Assembly: GCA_022360275.1 (NCBI GenBank)
Contig: JAKSDC010000130.1
Location: 1 to 41,534, forward strand
Origin: Chlorobiales bacterium
GTDB taxonomy: Bacteria; Bacteroidota; Chlorobiia; Chlorobiales; Chlorobiaceae
Length of the DNA: 41,534 nt
Direction: 5' to 3'
Shown: in pieces, positions 41,405 through 41,534 of the stretch
Position numbering within the stretch: position 1 is the first letter of the stretch
Layout of the letters: each line of letters begins with the position of its first letter
Notes under the pieces: generated by a model
What the model was told of the DNA's origin: nothing
The model's database searches: none
Seen by the model: only the letters and a program-made list of their open reading frames with translations
Made by a program: the position numbers and the translations under genes

Positions 41405-41534
41405 TATTAATTTGCTGTGCACCATGATTACTTCGTTGATCGGTGCTCGAAATCCTCATGTACTACGTGTACACTCCGGTTTCTGCGCTCCGTTCGCCTC
41501 GTACTCAAGGCGCTCGCGACAATTTATAGAGGTG
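41395..41534. repeat. Copy B of the palindromic element (cut by window edge)
   Basis: Begins AGGGCACCTCTATTAATTTG and reaches CAATTTATAGAGGTG at the window end, giving inverted ends; a few more bases are expected beyond. Read in reverse its interior (GGCGAACGGAGCGCAGAAACCGG) matches copy A. It also contains the palindrome CATGTACTACGTGTACA-like sequence shared with element E. Confidence 0.85.

Noticed and set aside
1..41534. CRISPR arrays, prophage, insertion sequences with transposase
   Set aside because: No regularly spaced direct repeats, phage structural genes or transposase-like proteins were seen; the palindromic elements are too short and non-coding.

Overview
The window is about 41.5 kb of chromosomal DNA from what looks like a green sulfur bacterium (Chlorobi/Chlorobiota, Chlorobium or Prosthecochloris type). 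This rests on recognising protein families rather than on a search. The genome is Gram-negative (LpxD, TolC, OmpA-type lipoprotein) with moderate GC. It carries tightly packed housekeeping genes, many c- and b-type cytochrome-like proteins, and a B12-domain radical SAM protein of the kind abundant in this group. No phage, plasmid, transposase or CRISPR array is visible. No stretch longer than 300 bases lacks a gene.

Left part (1-8.3 kb): the 3' end of an Fpg/Nei-type DNA glycosylase, a cupin protein, a small hypothetical gene paired with an oligopeptide-type ABC permease, then prs-rplY closed by a strong terminator. lpxD is divergent from prs. A large GH15 glucoamylase-like protein fused to a DUF547 domain follows.

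8.5-13.0 kb: a compact same-strand cluster encodes a periplasmic OB-fold protein, a DUF4405 membrane protein, an OmpR-type response regulator, a HAMP histidine kinase, a histidine-rich four-helix b-type membrane protein and a ten-CXXCH cytochrome c. It reads as a self-contained sensing plus electron-transfer module and is the strongest candidate for an undescribed system. A convergent OmpA-like lipoprotein and an unrecognised 325-residue protein follow.

15.0-21.0 kb: a TolC / MacA-like adaptor / stand-alone ATPase / two paralogous FtsX-type permeases operon, probably a tripartite exporter. 21-29.6 kb: TPR protein, ddl, CoA-binding protein, DUF4136 lipoprotein, a LipM-like octanoyltransferase, panB, pssA, purS-purQ and a UMF1-type MFS transporter.

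29.7-41.5 kb: a YihY/BrkB membrane protein, then dnaX split by a ten-A slippery run that should give short (gamma-like) and long (tau) products. aspS with its terminator and an alpha/alpha-toroid-like protein follow. A three-gene minus-strand cassette encodes a radical SAM protein, a methyltransferase and an Old Yellow Enzyme relative. The window ends with a hotdog thioesterase, tRNA-Gly(CCC), tRNA-Met(CAT) and ispD.

Intergenic regions carry at least six copies or fragments of a palindrome-ended element with AGGTGCC-type termini, plus short low-complexity repeats. The longer copies share internal sequence and have terminal inverted repeats but no coding capacity, so they look like a MITE-like family.
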